A stretch of 64,000 nt of DNA from JAHEEL01 sp963836085 (GTDB lineage: Bacteria; Actinomycetota; Acidimicrobiia; Spongiisociales; UBA5794). A program made the translations under genes and the position numbers. Under the pieces are notes generated by a model, which worked only from the letters and a program-made list of their open reading frames with translations, searched no databases and was not told where the DNA came from. Where the stretch lies: assembly GCA_963836085.1 (NCBI GenBank), contig CAWIHT010000012.1, forward strand, positions 62,001-126,000, read 5' to 3'. Position 1 is the first letter of the stretch. Each line of letters begins with the position of its first letter. Shown here piece by piece: positions 26,582 to 35,700 of the stretch.

Positions 26582-26675
26582 TGGTTCCTCCGATGTCCGT
26601 TTGGTGTATTCGACGAGACAGGCGTGCTTCGCCGAACACGTTGTGTGAAGGATGCCCGGGAGTCATTGCCCGCCG

Positions 26676-26702
26676 GTAACCGCTGTGTGAACGCTGTGTT
26701 AC
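26676..26702. promoter_or_regulatory. Candidate GlnR-type operator between glnII and glnA2
   Basis: GTAAC at 26676-26680 is followed after six bases by GTGAAC, and then by GTTAC (26698-26702), giving GTAAC-N17-GTTAC. Actinobacterial GlnR boxes are built from gTnAC and GaAAC half-sites six bases apart, so this is a fair but imperfect match. Its location between two glutamine synthetase genes with a glnR-like gene nearby adds weight. Confidence 0.35.
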
Positions 26703-26770
26703 GAGACGATCGAGGGCTGGCGCCACAGCAGGAACGCCGTACGATGGTGGTTCTTGGAGGCCACACACTC

Positions 26771-28099
26771 ATGGACAGACAGCACGAATATGTCCTCAGG
26801 ACGGTTGAAGAACGGGGGATCCGATTCATCCGCCTCTGGTTCACCGACGTCCTTGGGTTCTTGAAGTCGTTCGCGATCACACCCGCGGAACTCGAAGTCG
26901 CGCTCGAAGACGGCCTGAGCTTCGACGGGTCGTCGATCGACGGCTTCTCCCGCACCTATGAAGCCGACATGCTGGCCCGACCGGATCCAACGACATTCCA
27001 GATCCTTCCTTGGAAGTCGGGGAATGACGGCGTGGCGCGCATGTTCTGCGACATCGTAACGCCCGACGGCGAGCCCTTCGAAGGCGACCCGCGTCACGTG
27101 CTGCGGCGGACGATGAAACGGGCCGCCGACCTCGGCTACACCTTCTATGTCGCTCCGGAAATCGAATACTTCTACTTCGCCGACTCGGGTCCCGAACCAC
27201 AGGTGCTCGACCGTGGTGGCTACTTCGACCTCACGCCACTCGACGTTGCACAGGAATACCGACGCTCCACGATCGTTGCGCTCGAGGAACTCGGCATTCC
27301 GGTGGAGTTCTCGCACCACGAGGTGTCTCCGTCACAGCACGAACTCGACCTCCGGCACACCGATGCACTCACGATGGCCGACAGCATCATGACCACTCGC
27401 CTCGTCGTGAAGGAAGTCGCGATGGAGCAGGGCATCTACGCTACGTTCATGCCCAAGCCCCTCGCCGAGTTCGACGGGTCGGGACTCCACCTCCATCTGT
27501 CGCTATTCGAGGGTGAGACCAACTCGTTCTACGAGGAAGGTGCCGAGTACGGCCTGTCGAAGGTCGCCCACGGATTCATTGCCGGGCTGTTGCGCCATGC
27601 CAACGAGATCACAGCGGTCACGAATCAGTGGGTGAACTCGTACAAGCGCCTCGTCGGTGGCTTCGACGCCCCCGTGTTCGAGACGTGGGCACGCAACGAC
27701 CAGACGGCCCTCGTGCGGGTCCCGGCTGCGAAGCGAGGCAAGGTCGACTCGACGCGGATTGAGTACCGCTCGCCGGATCCCGCAACGAATCCGTATCTTG
27801 CGTTCTCGGTCATCCTTGCCGCGGGTCTCGATGGGATCGAGAACGACTACGAACTGCCGGACGAGATGGGCCACGATGTCCTTGGGATGTCGCCAGAGCA
27901 GTTGAAGGGATCCGGTATCGAACGGCTTCCGTCGAACCTCAACTCCGCCCTCCACGTCATGGAGGAATCCGAGTTGGTCCGTTCGACACTCGGCGAGCAC
28001 GTATTCGAGTGGTTCATCAAGAACAAGCGTCGCGAGTGGTCGCGCTATGAACAACACGTGTCTCGCTACGAACTCTCCGAGTACCTCCCCGTTCTCTGA
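26771..28099 (+). CDS. glnA2: Glutamine synthetase type I, GlnA2-like
   Basis: A 442-residue GSI starting MDRQHEYVLRTVEERGIRFI, close to mycobacterial GlnA2. It contains FDGSSIDGFSR, APEIEYFYF, FSHHEVSPSQHELDLR, GSGLHLHLSLF, NSYKRLVGGFDAP and EYRSPDPATNPYLAF. The usual adenylylated Tyr motif (NLYD) is not present. The ATG at 26771 has GGAGG 10 bases upstream. Its stop overlaps the start of glnR by one base (TGATG). GlnA2-type enzymes often have low activity and may work on other amines. Confidence 0.92.
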   Translation: MDRQHEYVLRTVEERGIRFIRLWFTDVLGFLKSFAITPAELEVALEDGLSFDGSSIDGFSRTYEADMLARPDPTTFQILPWKSGNDGVARMFCDIVTPDGEPFEGDPRHVLRRTMKRAADLGYTFYVAPEIEYFYFADSGPEPQVLDRGGYFDLTPLDVAQEYRRSTIVALEELGIPVEFSHHEVSPSQHELDLRHTDALTMADSIMTTRLVVKEVAMEQGIYATFMPKPLAEFDGSGLHLHLSLFEGETNSFYEEGAEYGLSKVAHGFIAGLLRHANEITAVTNQWVNSYKRLVGGFDAPVFETWARNDQTALVRVPAAKRGKVDSTRIEYRSPDPATNPYLAFSVILAAGLDGIENDYELPDEMGHDVLGMSPEQLKGSGIERLPSNLNSALHVMEESELVRSTLGEHVFEWFIKNKRREWSRYEQHVSRYELSEYLPVL

Positions 28100-28749
28100 T
28101 GTTCGTCGCGGTCTTCCCTCCCACGCCGTCGGCTGCCCTCACCGGGGCGCTGATCTCGACCGGGTACAGCCCGGTCCCGATTGCGGACGTCGCTGAGGCT
28201 GGCCGCCGCGAACCCGAGCAGGGCTGGTCCGCAGCCGTCGTCGAACTCGCGGACGATGCCGGTTTGGCCGTGATCGTGGCTCGCAAGCTCAGGGAGGAGT
28301 ACGGCATCCCGGTCCTCCTCGTCGTCGATCGCACGCTGACTGCCGACCTCAGCGACCATGAGGGTTTCGACGACTTCGTTCTCACACCGGTAGATCAGAG
28401 CGAGCTGGCGGTGCGCCTCGGCCGCCTCGATCGCGTCGAGGCGGTTGAGTACAGCGATCCGATCCTCCACCACGAAGACCTCGAACTGAACACAGCGACC
28501 TACCAGGCAACCATCGGAGGCAGGCCGCGCGACCTCACCTTCATGGAGTACGAACTCCTCCGCTTCTTCGTGGAGCACCCGCACCGAGTGTGGTCACGGG
28601 AGCAGATCCTTTCGAAGGTCTGGGGCTATGACTACTACGGCGGTTCGCGCACCGTCGACGTTCACGTCCGCCGCCTCCACGCGAAGCTCGGCGAAGAGCG
28701 ATCCTCCTGGATCGCCACGGTGAGAAGCGTCGGCTACCGGTTCGGGTAG
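28099..28749 (+). CDS. glnR: GlnR-like orphan OmpR-family regulator
   Basis: A 216-residue protein. The N-terminal ~120 residues form a degenerate receiver: the acceptor Asp strand reads AAVVELADD (Glu in place of Asp), as expected of phosphorylation-independent GlnR proteins. The C-terminal winged helix has LTFMEYELLRFFVEHPHRVW, WGYDYYGGSRTVDVHVRRLH and TVRSVGYRFG, very like actinobacterial GlnR. No kinase gene is adjacent. Coupling to glnA2 by a TGATG junction fits a nitrogen regulator. Confidence 0.8.
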   Translation: MFVAVFPPTPSAALTGALISTGYSPVPIADVAEAGRREPEQGWSAAVVELADDAGLAVIVARKLREEYGIPVLLVVDRTLTADLSDHEGFDDFVLTPVDQSELAVRLGRLDRVEAVEYSDPILHHEDLELNTATYQATIGGRPRDLTFMEYELLRFFVEHPHRVWSREQILSKVWGYDYYGGSRTVDVHVRRLHAKLGEERSSWIATVRSVGYRFG

Positions 28750-28757
28750 GGACCGGG

Positions 28758-30272
28758 CTATCCGAATTCGATGCCTTGGGCGAGGGGCAACTCGCCGGAC
28801 CAGTTGATCGTGACGGTCTGGCGCCGCATATAGGCCTTCCAGGCATCCGAACCGGATTCGCGTCCGCCGCCGGTCTCCTTCTCACCTCCGAAGGCACCGC
28901 CGATCTCCGCACCAGAGGTTCCGATGTTGATGTTCGCAATGCCGCAGTCGGACCCGGCCGCAGACAGGAACGTCTCGCCGGAACTCACCGAATCGGTGAA
29001 GATCGCAGACGACAACCCTTGGGTGACACCGTTGTTGATCTGGATGGCCTCGTCGACGGTGTCGAACTCGACGAGGTAGAGGATCGGGGCGAAAGTCTCG
29101 ATCTGCAGGATCGGAGCGTCGAGCGGCATCTTGATGATGGTGGGCTCCACGAAGTAGCCGGGACCGTCGATCACGCCGCCGCCGCACAGCAATTCGCCGC
29201 CCTGCTCCTGAGCAATACCGACCGCAGCGGAGAAGTTCGAGACGGCCATGGCGTCGACGAGGGGACCCATGAGGTTCGCGTCGTCGAGCGGATCACCAAT
29301 CTGGATCGTGGCGTAGGCGGAGACCAGACGCCGGGCGATCTCATCCGAGACACCGCGCTGGACGATGAGGCGCCGCAGCGACGTGCACCGTTGGCCGGCG
29401 GTCCCGACGGCGGCGAAGACCGCAGCCCGGGTCGCCAGGTCGATGTCCGCGTCGTTCATCACAACCATCGCGTTGTTGCCGCCGAGTTCGAGGAGGGAAC
29501 GACCAAGGCGCTTCGCGACGGCTGTGCCGACCTTCTCCCCCATTCCGCACGACCCGGTGGCCGACACGAGCGGAACCCGACGGTCATTGATCATGACGTC
29601 CCCGACCTCGGCGCCGGAGCCGACCACGAGGTTGAAGACGCCTTCGAAACCAGATCCCTCCATTGCCCTGGCCGCGAGCTTGTTCGTCGCAACGGCCGTG
29701 AGCGGGGTCTTGGACGACGGCTTCCAGATCATCGTGTCACCGCACACGGCGGCAATCATCGAGTTCCAGGACCACACCGCAACCGGGAAGTTGAAGGAGG
29801 TGATGACACCGACCGGACCGAGCGGATGCCATTGCTCGTACATGCGGTGGCGTGGACGCTCTGAAGCGATGGTCAGACCGTAGAGCTGACGCGACAGGCC
29901 GACCGCGAAGTCGGTGATGTCGATCATCTCCTGGACTTCTCCCTCGCCCTCGGCCCTGATCTTGCCCATCTCGAGAGCGACAAGCGCTCCGAGGGGTTTC
30001 TGGTATTCGCGAAGCAGATCGCCGATGACGCGCACATACTTGCCCCGCTCGGGGGCAGGGAGCATCCGCCACTCGGTGAAGGTGTCGGCCGCTGAGGCAA
30101 CGACCTTCTCGTAGTCGTCGCCATCGGCCCGCTTCACGGCCCCGATTCGCTCGCCGGTGGCCGGATTCTCGACCTCGAGCTCGGTGCCGCCGGTCTCGAG
30201 CCACTCACCGGCATACGCGCCGGAACTGACATCGTCCAGATCGAGGGCGGAGAAGATTGCGTCGCGGTTCAC
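28758..30272 (-). CDS. Aldehyde dehydrogenase, ALDH7 (aminoadipate-semialdehyde) type
   Basis: A 504-residue ALDH. The NAD site is TSFNFPVAVWSWNS, the catalytic Glu lies in LLELGGNNA and the catalytic Cys in GQRCTSLRR. The ending EKETGGGRESGSDAWKAY with MRRQTVTINWSG is the hallmark of the ALDH7/antiquitin branch, which oxidises alpha-aminoadipate semialdehyde (piperideine-6-carboxylate) in lysine catabolism. The start at GTG 30272 is set by AGGAGGT seven bases upstream. Neighbouring RidA could limit reactive imines. Confidence 0.87.
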   Translation of the reverse strand: MNRDAIFSALDLDDVSSGAYAGEWLETGGTELEVENPATGERIGAVKRADGDDYEKVVASAADTFTEWRMLPAPERGKYVRVIGDLLREYQKPLGALVALEMGKIRAEGEGEVQEMIDITDFAVGLSRQLYGLTIASERPRHRMYEQWHPLGPVGVITSFNFPVAVWSWNSMIAAVCGDTMIWKPSSKTPLTAVATNKLAARAMEGSGFEGVFNLVVGSGAEVGDVMINDRRVPLVSATGSCGMGEKVGTAVAKRLGRSLLELGGNNAMVVMNDADIDLATRAAVFAAVGTAGQRCTSLRRLIVQRGVSDEIARRLVSAYATIQIGDPLDDANLMGPLVDAMAVSNFSAAVGIAQEQGGELLCGGGVIDGPGYFVEPTIIKMPLDAPILQIETFAPILYLVEFDTVDEAIQINNGVTQGLSSAIFTDSVSSGETFLSAAGSDCGIANINIGTSGAEIGGAFGGEKETGGGRESGSDAWKAYMRRQTVTINWSGELPLAQGIEFG

Positions 30273-30352
30273 GGTCGGACCTCCTAGCGGGGATGTTCGA
30301 TAGGTGAACGGTAGTCCCAATCAGGCATCCGCCCGTCGAGAGACAGACCCCG

Positions 30353-30733
30353 CTAGCGCGCTGCGATCGTCTCGATCTCCACGATGAACCCGCCGGGGAG
30401 GGCAGACACTTCGACGGTTGCACGCGCCGGCTTCGCCTCGCCGACGAATGAGCCGTAGATCTCGTTGACTTTCGGAAAGTTGCCCATGTCGGTGACGAAG
30501 ATGGTGGTCTTGACGATGTCGTCGTAGCCGAGACCCACATCCGCGAGGACGGCGCCGATGTTGCGCATGACCTGCTCGGTCTGTGGCTCTACCCCACCAG
30601 GAACAGCCTTGCCCGTGGCAGGATCGACCGCGATCATCCCGGAGATGAAGACGAGTCCGCTCGCCTCGGTGGCAACGCTGTATGGGCCGAGCGGAGTCGG
30701 ACCGCTTGGGGTATCGAGGATCTTCTTCGGCAT
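30353..30733 (-). CDS. RidA/YjgF family deaminase
   Basis: A 126-residue protein of full RidA length. Marks are PLGPYSVATEASGLVFISG, EQVMRNIGAVLADVGLGYDD, KTTIFVTDMGNFPKVNEIYG and PARATVEVSALPGG, where the Arg is the conserved substrate-binding residue. RidA hydrolyses 2-aminoacrylate and related imines released by PLP enzymes. It lies downstream of the erpA-like gene and upstream of the aldehyde dehydrogenase on the same strand. Confidence 0.92.
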   Translation of the reverse strand: MPKKILDTPSGPTPLGPYSVATEASGLVFISGMIAVDPATGKAVPGGVEPQTEQVMRNIGAVLADVGLGYDDIVKTTIFVTDMGNFPKVNEIYGSFVGEAKPARATVEVSALPGGFIVEIETIAAR

Positions 30734-30775
30734 GGAACCTCCCGATTCATTCGGGCGGCAGTCTACGGAACCCGT

Positions 30776-31117
30776 CTAGCCGCGTTTTCCGCAGGTACAG
30801 GAGTGACCGGTCTCGTTTGGATTGTCGATCGCGAATCCGGAGCCATCGGTCCCCTCGTCGCGGAAGTCGACCGTGGCGCCGGACAGACGTTCCAAGCTCT
30901 CCTCGTCGATCACGACCTTGAACGCGCCGGCATCGACGACCGAATCGGTCTCCGAGACAGCGGCATCGAAGAACATGTCATAGCGGTATCCCGAACAGCC
31001 ACCGGGACGAGCCCCGAGCCGGAGGGCAAGACCCTCTTCATGCTCGTCGGCAAGCAGTTCTCGAACCTTCTCGGCCGCTGCATCGGTAAGGGCCACCGGG
31101 GTCATATCAAGCGTCAT
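30776..31117 (-). CDS. erpA: Iron-sulfur cluster carrier, ErpA/IscA type
   Basis: A 113-residue A-type carrier with the three conserved cysteines, one in GARPGGCSGYRYDMFFD and two in the terminal CTCG. It binds and hands on 4Fe-4S clusters. The ATG at 31117 is preferred to 31159 because GGAGGAGG stands about 10 bases upstream. It is divergent from the Mrp gene, another cluster-related protein. Confidence 0.9.
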   Translation of the reverse strand: MTLDMTPVALTDAAAEKVRELLADEHEEGLALRLGARPGGCSGYRYDMFFDAAVSETDSVVDAGAFKVVIDEESLERLSGATVDFRDEGTDGSGFAIDNPNETGHSCTCGKRG

Positions 31118-31206
31118 TGAACGTTGCCTCCTCCGCACGTCGCTCGGCGATTCTATCAACTACGGCCGTGTGTGTAATACGAATCTCTCGCGGTAGGATC
31201 GAGGGC

Positions 31207-32343
31207 GTGACGACCCGAGACGACATCGAATCCGCCCTCCGCGGAGTGATCGACCCTGAACTCAATGCCGACATCGTGGAACTCGGCATGGTGAGCGGCA
31301 TCGCGGTCGACGAGTCCCACGTCGCCATCGGAATCGCACTGACCATCGCCGCCTGTCCGATGCGTGACCAGATCGAGACCGACGTCGTCCGCAAGGTCAA
31401 GGCCATTCCCGGTATCGAGACCGTCTCAGTCGACGTGACCGCCATGACGTCGCGCCAGCGCTCAGACCTCATGGGGACCGTGCGATTGCGCGCCAGGGAG
31501 AACGCCACCCCCACGATGATCAGCCCGCAGACGCGCGTCATCGCCGTGTCGAGCGGGAAAGGGGGCGTCGGGAAGTCCTCGCTGAGCGTCAACCTGGCTC
31601 TCGCGATTTCGGCCCTCGGCCACCGGACCGGCCTCCTCGATGCCGACATCTGGGGGTTCTCGGTGCCCAGGATGCTGGCTTCCATCGACGAACGACTCGA
31701 GGCCGGCGACGACAGGAAGATCCAACCGCTCCAGGCGGCCGGACTCGAAGTCGTATCGACCGGCCTTCTCCTCGATGACGAGGACACGGCCTTGATGTGG
31801 CGTGGGCTGATGCTCTCGAAGGCGCTCGAGCAGTTTCTCACCGACGTGGCGTGGAGTTCGGACTTGGGCTATCTCGTCATCGACATGCCGCCCGGGACCG
31901 GCGATGTCCAGATGGCGCTCTCGCGCATGCTCCCCCAGGCTGAGATGGTTGTCGTGACCACACCACAGCGTGCGGCGCAGAAGGTGGCGGCCCGAGTCGC
32001 CGACATGGCGCGCCGGTCACACATGCCGGTGGTCGGCGTCATCGAGAACATGTCGGGGTTCACCACCGAGGACGGCCGTCACTACGAACTCTTTGGCTCC
32101 GGCGGCGGCCTTGAACTTTCCGAGGACCTCGGAGTGCCGCTTCTGGGGCAGATCCCGCTGGACCCGAACGTCGTGAACGGCGGCGACGAGGGACGGCCCG
32201 TGGTCACGGCTGACCCGGACGGACCAGCCGGTGCCTCGATCCGGTTGGTGGCGACGAGGCTCCTCGAACTCGTCCCTCCGGCAGCTGAGGATTCCTGTAC
32301 GGCGAGGATCGCCGTGCTCGAGGAGCAGATCGCCGCGATGTGA
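31207..32343 (+). CDS. mrp: Mrp/ApbC family P-loop ATPase
   Basis: A 378-residue protein. An N-terminal MIP18/DUF59 domain (VIDPELNADIVELGMVSGI) precedes a ParA-like ATPase with the deviant Walker A SSGKGGVGKSSLSVN and YLVIDMPPGTGDVQ. Mrp/ApbC proteins carry Fe-S clusters for target enzymes. The CxxC usually after the ENMS motif is absent here (ENMSGFTTEDGRHYELFG), as in some actinobacterial homologues. GTG at 31207 is the start. Two GTCRCCG heptamers (32349-32362) follow the stop. Confidence 0.88.
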   Translation: MTTRDDIESALRGVIDPELNADIVELGMVSGIAVDESHVAIGIALTIAACPMRDQIETDVVRKVKAIPGIETVSVDVTAMTSRQRSDLMGTVRLRARENATPTMISPQTRVIAVSSGKGGVGKSSLSVNLALAISALGHRTGLLDADIWGFSVPRMLASIDERLEAGDDRKIQPLQAAGLEVVSTGLLLDDEDTALMWRGLMLSKALEQFLTDVAWSSDLGYLVIDMPPGTGDVQMALSRMLPQAEMVVVTTPQRAAQKVAARVADMARRSHMPVVGVIENMSGFTTEDGRHYELFGSGGGLELSEDLGVPLLGQIPLDPNVVNGGDEGRPVVTADPDGPAGASIRLVATRLLELVPPAAEDSCTARIAVLEEQIAAM

Positions 32344-32348
32344 CCGAA

Positions 32349-32362
32349 GTCACCGGTCGCCG
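32349..32362. repeat. Heptamer repeat GTCRCCG, two units
   Basis: GTCACCG and GTCGCCG in tandem begin five bases after the mrp stop. They belong to the same heptamer family as the array in dnaX. With only two units, chance cannot be excluded. Confidence 0.4.
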
Positions 32363-32473
32363 TTCGAAACGGCTTCACCGGGTGACCGCAGACGTGCCGC
32401 AGAGAACGTTGACCGTCCGGCACGGCTTGGCCCAGCGACCGGCGCCTCGATACGCCGCGCTACCGTCAAGGGG

Positions 32474-32896
32474 ATGGTCACCAGATTCGCACGCTTCGCC
32501 TTGTTGATTCTTGCCATATCGCTGATGGCGGCAGCTTGCAGCGATGAGTCCCGACCGTCGGTCGCCGAGTGGCAACCGCAGTGGGAGGCCGTGCAAGCCA
32601 TCATCCCGGCTCCGGACCTCCTCGGTGATCCGCCGGACGCCGAGCTGTGCAACACCGTCCATGTGGCCGTACGTCTCGAGGCCCCCAAGCTGTTCCCAAC
32701 GCCGGATCCGACGATCGACGACGCGCTGACGGATTGGACCGAGGTCGCTCGCGGGATGTTCTTCGAATGTCCGCCCGACGAGCCCAACATGCGCGGCTTC
32801 GACCAGGCGTATGCCGAACTCGAACGGTTCGCCGCTGAGATCGATGCAGTGATCGCGCTCGACCGCCAGGGCCTTGGCGACCCATCTACCGGCTGA
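32474..32896 (+). CDS. Small predicted lipoprotein, unknown
   Basis: A 140-residue protein with a type II signal peptide (ARFALLILAISLMAAAC, lipobox LMAAAC, Cys near residue 22). The mature part is acidic with conserved-looking Trp and Cys residues (AELCNTVHVAVR and MFFECPPDEPNMRGF), so a disulfide is possible. It has no recognised domain. It probably resides on the outer face of the membrane. Confidence 0.65.
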   Translation: MVTRFARFALLILAISLMAAACSDESRPSVAEWQPQWEAVQAIIPAPDLLGDPPDAELCNTVHVAVRLEAPKLFPTPDPTIDDALTDWTEVARGMFFECPPDEPNMRGFDQAYAELERFAAEIDAVIALDRQGLGDPSTG

Positions 32897-32940
32897 GACG
32901 GATCGATCCGGCTCGGAGCCTTCCCCGGCAGCTCAGCGGG

Positions 32941-33561
32941 TCAAGAACCCTCGGCCGCACTCATCCGAGCGGCGATGATGCCGGCCTTCCACCCCGGTGC
33001 ACGCCCACCGGTGGGCGGATCGAGCCGATCGGGGGCGAGTCCGCTCAGGGCGAGCAGCCACGAGATCACCGAATTCGAGTTCCACATCTCACCGACTCCA
33101 GCCTCGTCGCGGCCCCACGTCATCATTGGCACGCGGGAAACAAGTTCGACCAGGCGAAGAGCCGTCCTGCGATCGCTGCTCAGCCGCTGTGGACCTCCTT
33201 GTGCCTCATCGGCGTCGGCAATGACGCCATCCGCCCAACACCGCACCTCGTATCGAAACGCTCTGAACCTCGCCAATCGACGGTCGTAGACCGGCCCTTC
33301 GCCGACTACCCCTCGCGATGCCGTGTCGGGATTCGGGCTCGGCCATGCGTTCTCGATGGTGAATCGACGACCCCCGACGTGTACTTCAAGCGCTGTGTGG
33401 TAGAGATCGAGTGCCGTCCGCCCCTCGGATCGGGCTTTGACGGCCTCATAGATGCGCCCGTTCATCCGAACGAAACCGACACCACCCGCGCCAAGGGGAA
33501 TCCAGTACAGGTCGACGCTTGCACCGGCAGGCCGGGACGCGGACTCCGGTTCGACGCTCAC
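32941..33561 (-). CDS. Conserved-looking hypothetical protein
   Basis: A 206-residue soluble protein. It starts with a strand-rich part (VDLYWIPLGAGGVGFVRMNG), then DLYHTALEVHVGGRRFTIE, ENAWPSPNPDTASRGVVGEG, YEVRCWADGVIADAD, and late WNSNSVISWLLALSG. The His followed much later by an N-S helix resembles permuted papain-like (NlpC/P60-type) proteins, but the expected catalytic Cys is not there. Function unknown. No useful neighbour context. Confidence 0.55.
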   Translation of the reverse strand: MSVEPESASRPAGASVDLYWIPLGAGGVGFVRMNGRIYEAVKARSEGRTALDLYHTALEVHVGGRRFTIENAWPSPNPDTASRGVVGEGPVYDRRLARFRAFRYEVRCWADGVIADADEAQGGPQRLSSDRRTALRLVELVSRVPMMTWGRDEAGVGEMWNSNSVISWLLALSGLAPDRLDPPTGGRAPGWKAGIIAARMSAAEGS

Positions 33562-33625
33562 GACACCAGTGTACGTTCAGCAGTGTCATCCGGGCGGAGT
33601 GTTGCGTGGCGGGACGGCCTCCACC

Positions 33626-34201
33626 CTACCCAGTGTCTACGGACCGTCGGCTCCGCCACCACATGACGAACGACACGGCGAGTAGCAGGCTCCCGGCAGC
33701 GAACACCGCCCAATCAGGACCCTCCTCGAGACGACGCCCGTCTTCGATCGTGGTCAAGGCGGACACGTCGAGATACGTCTCCCCGCCCCGCTCCGGGTCG
33801 TGATAGCGCCACACGCCCGTGGCCTGCACGAGCGGCCCCTCCAGGCGATACCCGCCGACCGGCGCCAGCCCTTCGCCGAGTGCCGTGGGCATCCGGATGC
33901 CGACACCGACGTTGGCCCCTGCTCTCGGTCCACCGTCCACGAGGGCGTCCCGCGCATAGGAGTCGTCGTTGAGTTGCGTCCACATATACCCGTCGTGCCG
34001 GAAGCCGTAGTCACCGACAAGTTCGCCTTCGATCGTGATCTCGTTGCCGTCGAATCGTTCGCCGTCTACGAGCAGGTCTGAGACCGGCACGACCTGCGCT
34101 GCGAAAGCACCCGGTATCCCGAACAGGAGGAGCATCAGCACCGTGAGCAAGGGGAGAAGGCCGGCCCACGCACGGCGCCTGAGGCGCAGATGCCGCGTCA
34201 T
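33626..34201 (-). CDS. Membrane protein with extracytoplasmic OB-like domain
   Basis: A 191-residue protein with a signal/anchor helix (residues ~12-34), an outer domain whose strands (DGNEITIEGELVGDYGFRHD, MWTQLNDDS, PLVQATGVWRYHD, YLDVSALTTIED) suggest an OB fold, and a C-terminal helix ending in Arg-rich residues. It starts one base after the trkH stop (TGACATG), so it is the last gene of the trk operon. A role in potassium transport is inferred from position only. Confidence 0.6.
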   Translation of the reverse strand: MTRHLRLRRRAWAGLLPLLTVLMLLLFGIPGAFAAQVVPVSDLLVDGERFDGNEITIEGELVGDYGFRHDGYMWTQLNDDSYARDALVDGGPRAGANVGVGIRMPTALGEGLAPVGGYRLEGPLVQATGVWRYHDPERGGETYLDVSALTTIEDGRRLEEGPDWAVFAAGSLLLAVSFVMWWRSRRSVDTG

Positions 34202-34202
34202 G

Positions 34203-35699
34203 TCATTTCCCCCTCACCCAGGCGTAAATGAAGCCGAGCAGAGCGAAGACGGCGACGAACTCGAGACGGCCTGCCCACATCTGAACCATGTAGGTGAGCT
34301 TCATCAGCATCGGCATCGCTGGTTCGGTGACTCCAACAGACAAGCCGACCGACGCCCCGGCGCTCACCGATTCGAAGATGGCCTCCTGGAATCCATACCC
34401 GTAGCCGAGCGCCACGCCCGCTCCGAGCAAGAAGAGCGCAACGTAGAGGAGGGCAATCGTCATCGCCGATTGGGCAAGTTCGGGAGTGAGACGCTTCCTG
34501 CCCGACTGGAAGTACTGGGTGCTGACGACCGCACCCTCGGGCAGGAGCAACTGCTTCGTCTGGGCCACGACTGACTTGACGATCAGGCCGACGCGCAGCG
34601 CCTTGATGCCACCAGCTGTCGACGATGCCATGCCGCCGAGCGCCATGGCGACAACGATCCCTGCGAATGCGAGACCGCCCCACGTCGCCAGTTCGGTCGA
34701 CGGAACGGTCGCGAATCCAGTGCCGGTGTGCGCCGACATGACCTGGAAGAAGCCCTGACGGGTCAAGCCCGGTACGGACGTGTAGATCCCGGCGACACCC
34801 AACCCGATCATCGTGAGCAGCATCGTTCCTGCGACCGTGGCCAGGATCATGCGCGTCTCGAGATTCTTGAACAGGGACCGACGCGGGCCGCGCCACAAGG
34901 CATAGTGCAAGCCGAACGACATCGCCCCGGCCACCATGATCACCATCGTGGCGAATTCGAAGATGGCTGAGTGGTAGTAGCCGAGACTCGTCGACTGTGG
35001 GGCGAATCCGCCGGTGTCGAAACCGGCGAAGAAGATCATCAGTCCGTGGAAAAAAGCGCGCTTCCACTCGAACCCGAGGACGTGGTGAGCGATGACACCG
35101 AGAACCACGACCCCGGCGACAAGATGGACGAGCGCAACCGCCCATATGAACCGGGCCGTCGACCGGACCGACGGCAGGATCCGGTCGTCGCGTGCCTCGC
35201 CGTAGTACAGGGTCAAGCCCCCGCCTCCAGCGAACAGCACGAGGGCGGCGATGATGATGCCCTGACCTCCCAGGAAGTGCAGGAGGTGGCGCCAGAAGTT
35301 GAGCGACGGTGCCATGTGGTCGAGGTCTTGAACGAGCGCGAGGCCGGTGGTCGACAGGCCGGACATTGCGTCGAAGGCGGCATCGACGGGTCCTCCGTAG
35401 TGACCGGAGAAGATGAACGGGATCGATCCGATCGCCGGAACCACAAGCCACGTCAACGCCACGACCACCATCCCGTGGCTCCAATCGAGGCGTTCGTTCG
35501 CCGGGCGGTACCGCAGACCGAGCTGGCCGAGAAACGCGAAGACACCGATCATCAGAAGGAACGAGGCGAACGGATGCCATTCGCGTCCGAGCACCGCCCA
35601 CACGAGGGGCAGACAGCTCGCTGCCGCAACAACGGTGAAGATTCGACCGAGCGCGAAACCGACAATCCGGAAGTCCTCGCGTTCAGGTCGAATCAGCAT
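34203..35699 (-). CDS. trkH: Trk/Ktr-type potassium transporter, membrane subunit
   Basis: A 498-residue polytopic protein with the four pore-loop repeats of the TrkH family: AMSGLSTTGLALVQD, FAGFDTGGFAPQS, SAHTGTGFATVPS and SAGASVGLSVG. The central glycines form the K+ filter. It also has GGQGIIIAALVLFAGG and SSTAGGIKALRVGL. The ATG at 35699 starts one base after the stop of a 48-residue membrane protein, with no clear ribosome site, so it depends on coupling. It is gated by the two TrkA proteins encoded upstream. Confidence 0.93.
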   Translation of the reverse strand: MLIRPEREDFRIVGFALGRIFTVVAAASCLPLVWAVLGREWHPFASFLLMIGVFAFLGQLGLRYRPANERLDWSHGMVVVALTWLVVPAIGSIPFIFSGHYGGPVDAAFDAMSGLSTTGLALVQDLDHMAPSLNFWRHLLHFLGGQGIIIAALVLFAGGGGLTLYYGEARDDRILPSVRSTARFIWAVALVHLVAGVVVLGVIAHHVLGFEWKRAFFHGLMIFFAGFDTGGFAPQSTSLGYYHSAIFEFATMVIMVAGAMSFGLHYALWRGPRRSLFKNLETRMILATVAGTMLLTMIGLGVAGIYTSVPGLTRQGFFQVMSAHTGTGFATVPSTELATWGGLAFAGIVVAMALGGMASSTAGGIKALRVGLIVKSVVAQTKQLLLPEGAVVSTQYFQSGRKRLTPELAQSAMTIALLYVALFLLGAGVALGYGYGFQEAIFESVSAGASVGLSVGVTEPAMPMLMKLTYMVQMWAGRLEFVAVFALLGFIYAWVRGK

Positions 35700-35700
35700 G

